Assembly: GCA_027622495.1 (NCBI GenBank)
Contig: JAQBYL010000175.1
Span: 1-8,268 of the forward strand
DNA from: Pseudomonadota bacterium
GTDB taxonomy: Bacteria > Pseudomonadota > Gammaproteobacteria > Pseudomonadales > Azotimanducaceae
Direction: 5' to 3'
DNA: 8,268 bases
Shown here: positions 6,192 through 8,268 of the stretch, one piece after another
Layout of the letters: each line of letters opens with the position of its first letter
How positions within the stretch are numbered: position 1 is the stretch's first letter
The notes under the pieces: model-generated
Databases searched by the model: none
The model's input: only the letters and a program-made list of their open reading frames with translations
Told to the model about the DNA's origin: nothing
Translations under genes and position numbers: made by a program

Positions 6192-6841
6192 CCCAAACTA
6201 TCCGTCGCGCAGCGCGGCGCGAACGCTTTGTCATCGTCAACCAGGCCGCGGTGGAAGACGTGCGTCTATCCTGGGCCGCGCGGGGACTGCTCGCGTATCT
6301 GCTGTCAAAACCTGATGACTGGAAGGTGCTCGTCAACGATCTGAGGAAACGCGGCAACCTCGGAAGAGACGGCATTTATGCACTACTGCGGGAGCTGCGC
6401 GAGGCCGGGTACGTCGAATACGTTCGCTTTCGCGACGAAGCGGGAAAACTGCGCGGCGGTACCTACATAGTGTCAGAAATCGCTACTCCACTTCCGGCTG
6501 GGCCGGACACGGGTGATCCGTATCCTGCTGCACCGAATCCGGTAAATGCAGATTCTTTACCCAAGACAGACACAAACCAAAAACCTACTTGTACAAAAAA
6601 ACCAACAACTACCTATGCACCAAAAGAAAACAATTCAAGCCACGCGCCACATCGATTTGTGTCTAACGATGTTTCCCTGGGCGAAGTTCCGTCGCACCAA
6701 GGGCGCGATCAAACTCCATGTGGGGATAGATCACCAGGGCTTTCTGCCCATGTTTCTAACCGTCACCGACGGCAAAAAGCACGACGTAACGCAAGCACGA
6801 GCACTAACACTTCCCACAGGAAGCATCGTCGCGGTGGATAG
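6188..6841 (+). CDS. Winged-helix replication/regulatory-like protein with 3' end replaced by IS sequence
   Basis: Residues about 1-100 form a winged-helix DNA-binding domain of the kind found downstream of integrases in integrative elements: FVIVNQAAVED, LSWAARGLLAYLLSKPDDW (28-46), then DLRKRGNLGRDGIYALL (51-67), RELREAGYVEYVRF and a wing strand GGTYIVSE. A Pro/Thr-rich linker follows (about 99-150). From about residue 152 (base 6640) the frame runs out of phase into the IS4-family transposase gene, giving an artefactual basic tail until the stop at 6839-6841. The native C-terminus is therefore lost. The start is GTG at 6188, overlapping the previous stop by 4 nt. The role may be initiation of element replication or regulation; I cannot distinguish these. 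The DNA-binding domain could still be made, so function is possible. Confidence 0.7.
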   Translation: MTQTIRRAARRERFVIVNQAAVEDVRLSWAARGLLAYLLSKPDDWKVLVNDLRKRGNLGRDGIYALLRELREAGYVEYVRFRDEAGKLRGGTYIVSEIATPLPAGPDTGDPYPAAPNPVNADSLPKTDTNQKPTCTKKPTTTYAPKENNSSHAPHRFVSNDVSLGEVPSHQGRDQTPCGDRSPGLSAHVSNRHRRQKARRNASTSTNTSHRKHRRGG

Positions 6842-7439
6842 AGGCTATATCGACTACCAATGGTTTGATCAACTGAATCGCTCGGAAATCTACTTCGTCA
6901 CTCGTGCAAAGAAAAACATGAGATACGCCGTCAGAGATCGCAAACCAGTGGTTCGTGGTCAAGGAATCAGCTCTGATCAGAGCATCGTGTTGACGAGCCT
7001 TCGCGGTCAGTCTTACCCCAAAAGGCTTCGGCGAGTGGGGTACAAGGACCCGCAGACCGGTAAGCACTACTTTTTTCTGACCAACAACTACCCTGGCACA
7101 GGGGGCAACTTCACTCTGGCAGCGAAAACCATTGCAGACATCTACAAGGCACGCTGGCAGATCGAATTATTCTTCAAATGGATCAAGCAAAACCTCAAGG
7201 TGAAGAGTTTTCTGGGCACATCGAAGAACGCTGTCATGACTCAAATCTGGGTGGCCATGTGCATGTACTTAATGCTCTCTTACCTCAAATTCTCCAATCG
7301 TCTTGGCTGGAGCCTGCAGCAGATCCTGCGCGTGTTGCAGCTCAATCTGTTTGAGCGACGCCCACTTCTGGCGCTGTTTACGACACAATCACAGCCCCCC
7401 GATCCTCCCATGCTGCAACTACGCTTGGCGGGGACCTAA
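6651..7439 (+). pseudogene. IS4-family transposase, N-terminus missing
   Basis: DDE transposase remnant of the IS4 family (type with an N-terminal DUF4372 domain). Recognisable homology begins at IDLCLTMFPWAKFRRTKGA (from 6651) and runs to the normal C-terminus. The second catalytic Asp is in VDRGY (codon 6837-6839), and the IS4 signature Y-(2)-R-(3)-E-(6)-K is exact in YKARWQIELFFKWIK, with Glu codon 7164-7166. The first catalytic Asp, normally a few residues before IDLCL in a DA(S/T)-type motif, is replaced by Gln or lost at the junction, and about 110-150 N-terminal residues are absent. It should be inactive. The open frame extends back to an ATG at 6546, but that part belongs to the neighbouring winged-helix gene read in another frame. 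About 263 residues remain. Confidence 0.88.
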
Positions 7440-7442
7440 AAC

Positions 7443-7468
7443 TGTGGGACAGCAGTGCCACAATTTAT
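7443..7468 (+). terminator. Weak hairpin with T-rich tail after the transposase remnant
   Basis: TGTGG (7443-7447) can pair with CCACA (7458-7462) around a 10-nt loop and is followed by ATTTATT. This could be a weak terminator between the convergent transposase and GNAT-like genes, or part of the IS end. The stem is short. Confidence 0.25.
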
Positions 7469-7481
7469 TACTTACCGCTTA

Positions 7482-8075
7482 TCATCGTTTCGATTCGGCC
7501 ACTGCGCCCCACTTTTCCCAGGAGATATCTGATCCGGGAAAGACTGGCGCTTTGAACGGCCATTCTTTCTTCAGCCACTGTTTTACAGTTGCCCTCAAAA
7601 TGTCCTCGTTGATGTACGAAACCTGCTCGGGTGGCCAAGTCCAGAGGTAAATTTCGGCATCAAAGCCCACCTTTCTGGTTGGATCGATGTAGACGCAGCC
7701 AATCACTCTTGATTCGTCTAAGTCGACGACGGTGTATGCAAACGATCTACTGCGTTGGAATTCCTTCTGGTGCCATCCAAGATCAATGAAGTTCTGTTCC
7801 AGCGTAAGACCAGTAGGCCATTGAGACCCTGGAAAGACCTCTTTGATATGGCTCGCGCTGCTCACAACGGCGTCGTAGTCTTTGACTACGTCATTCACCG
7901 TTAAAGCTCGCAGCCGAAACTTCTCATTCTCCATCACAGCAGGAGCGGTGAAGGATTCAGGTACGAAGGGATGGGGCGATTCAGCAACCACCTCGGCACC
8001 GAAGAAAAAGGCGAAAGCAAATAGCCAGGGAACCATACTCATTCTAAATGCAATATAGAGCTGCCTCACGATCAT
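7482..8075 (-). CDS. GNAT-family acetyltransferase-like protein with N-terminal signal peptide
   Basis: The body of this 197-residue protein (about 50-190) follows the GNAT fold: FRLRALTVNDVVKDYDAV (beta1/alpha1), a WHQKEFQRSRSFAYTV strand, then SRVIGCVYIDP, the usual beta4 segment, and a C-terminal helix with WLKKEWPF. The classic acetyl-CoA pyrophosphate loop (Q/R-x-x-G-x-G/A) is not obvious, so catalysis is uncertain. Unusually, residues 1-31 look like a signal peptide: a basic start, a hydrophobic core VPWLFAFAFFFG (15-26) and a VVA cleavage site before Glu32. The product may be exported. ATG at 8075 is given as the start, but GTG at 8069 has better spacing to the AGGGGG ribosome binding site (8076-8081), and ATG 8042 or 8036 would shorten the basic region. 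It converges on the IS remnant and has no visible link to the element genes. Confidence 0.65.
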   Translation of the reverse strand: MIVRQLYIAFRMSMVPWLFAFAFFFGAEVVAESPHPFVPESFTAPAVMENEKFRLRALTVNDVVKDYDAVVSSASHIKEVFPGSQWPTGLTLEQNFIDLGWHQKEFQRSRSFAYTVVDLDESRVIGCVYIDPTRKVGFDAEIYLWTWPPEQVSYINEDILRATVKQWLKKEWPFKAPVFPGSDISWEKWGAVAESKR

Positions 8076-8099
8076 CCCCCTGATCTAATCTCAATCAGG
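8076..8099 (-). promoter_or_regulatory. Inverted repeat overlapping the GNAT gene ribosome binding site
   Basis: Read on the minus strand, CCTGAT, a 9-nt loop and ATCAGG form a perfect 6-bp hairpin (arms at 8094-8099 and 8079-8084). The second arm shares its AGG with the AGGGGG ribosome binding site (8076-8081). It may hide the site in the mRNA or be an operator. Confidence 0.35.
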
Positions 8100-8143
8100 T
8101 TATCACGAGTTTGAGTGGCGGTTTTGTCTCAAAAGAGTCGAAC

Positions 8144-8174
8144 TCGGAACCATCTGAAAATGCCTGGTTTCCGA
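8144..8174. repeat. Imperfect inverted repeat with one bulged base
   Basis: TCGGAACCA (8144-8152) pairs with TGGTTTCCGA (8165-8174), nine base pairs with a single extra T, around a 12-nt loop. It lies in the gene-free 193 nt at the window end, upstream of the GNAT-like gene. Neither strand has a T tract typical of a terminator. Nothing else recognisable was found in 8100-8268. Confidence 0.5.
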
Positions 8175-8268
8175 ATGCAGACATTGAGCGGTTAGCCCTA
8201 AAACGTCCTAGTTCGGCCATATAAAGTCATCAGGTCCAGGAGTTATGTTTTTGTCTTATCCGCGGCCA

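Larger units (their letters stand above)
4651..7470 (+). mobile_element. Integrative element end or remnant: att core, integrase, excisionase-like and winged-helix genes, IS-disrupted
   Basis: An attachment-type tRNA fragment, an integrase, a small excisionase-like regulator and a winged-helix gene in this order are the typical integrase-proximal module of an integrative element. The right limit is not visible: no second copy of the tRNA-Phe 3' end occurs in the window, and an IS remnant interrupts the module near 6645. The stated end is only the approximate edge of that remnant. The left edge is the tRNA fragment. Confidence 0.6.
6645..7470 (+). mobile_element. Truncated IS4-family insertion sequence
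   Basis: Only the right part of the IS is present: the 3' part of the transposase plus a short non-coding end. The left terminal repeat has been deleted together with the 3' end of the winged-helix gene. The outer right end cannot be placed exactly. It probably lies in 7440-7470, where TGTGG (7443-7447) and CCACA (7458-7462) form an inverted repeat. Confidence 0.7.

Noticed and set aside
8130..8217. Possible minus-strand tRNA or integron attC site (GTCGAAC and GTTCGGC pair loosely)
   Set aside because: No acceptor, D or anticodon stem can be built. For attC, neither end fits GTTRRRY/RYYYAAC and the inner arms are wrongly spaced.
1..8268. CRISPR array, rRNA, toxin-antitoxin pair or phage structural genes
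   Set aside because: No regularly spaced repeats, no rRNA sequence, no small paired genes of such families and no virion genes were seen.

Overview
The window reads as bacterial chromosome with moderately high GC, most likely from a gammaproteobacterium. That is inferred from the gene families: a D-arginine-dehydrogenase-like flavoprotein, a tRNA-Phe 3' end of ordinary bacterial type, and an IS4-family transposase. Nothing in the sequence fixes the taxon. It splits into a catabolic left half (1-4578) and a mobile, partly broken right half (about 4651-8268).

Left half. A phosphotransferase of the aminoglycoside/ecdysteroid-kinase-like fold (cut by the window start), a ChaC-type gamma-glutamylcyclotransferase and an acyl-CoA dehydrogenase form a tight + strand operon, with 15 nt between the first two genes and a 1-nt stop/start overlap between the last two. 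Running against it, with only 5 nt between stop codons, is a minus-strand FAD-dependent oxidoreductase resembling D-arginine dehydrogenase. Divergent from that, across a 76-nt gap, is an enoyl-CoA hydratase/isomerase-family gene. Together they suggest activation and oxidation of acyl-CoA or hydroxyacyl-CoA substrates. A kinase of this fold beside an acyl-CoA dehydrogenase recalls the bacterial levulinate pathway and the mammalian ACAD10/ACAD11 fusions. The substrate cannot be read from the sequence.

Right half. At 4651-4696 lies the 3' part of a tRNA-Phe(GAA), from the anticodon loop to CCA, without its 5' half. This is the usual footprint of a tyrosine-recombinase attachment site. An integrase follows directly (4783-5826), then a small excisionase-like helix-turn-helix protein (5940-6191) and, overlapping it by 4 nt, a winged-helix protein of the kind found in integrative elements (6188 onward). 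The last gene is broken near 6640-6650, where it runs into the 3' two-thirds of an IS4-family transposase that has lost its N-terminus and first catalytic aspartate. Beyond the IS remnant is a minus-strand GNAT-like gene (7482-8075) with an apparent signal peptide. The final 193 nt hold no recognisable gene but contain two inverted repeats.

The most interesting points are the orientation of the tRNA fragment relative to the integrase, which implies tandem elements, a circular form or a rearrangement; the kinase/ChaC/acyl-CoA dehydrogenase operon; and the apparently exported GNAT protein.
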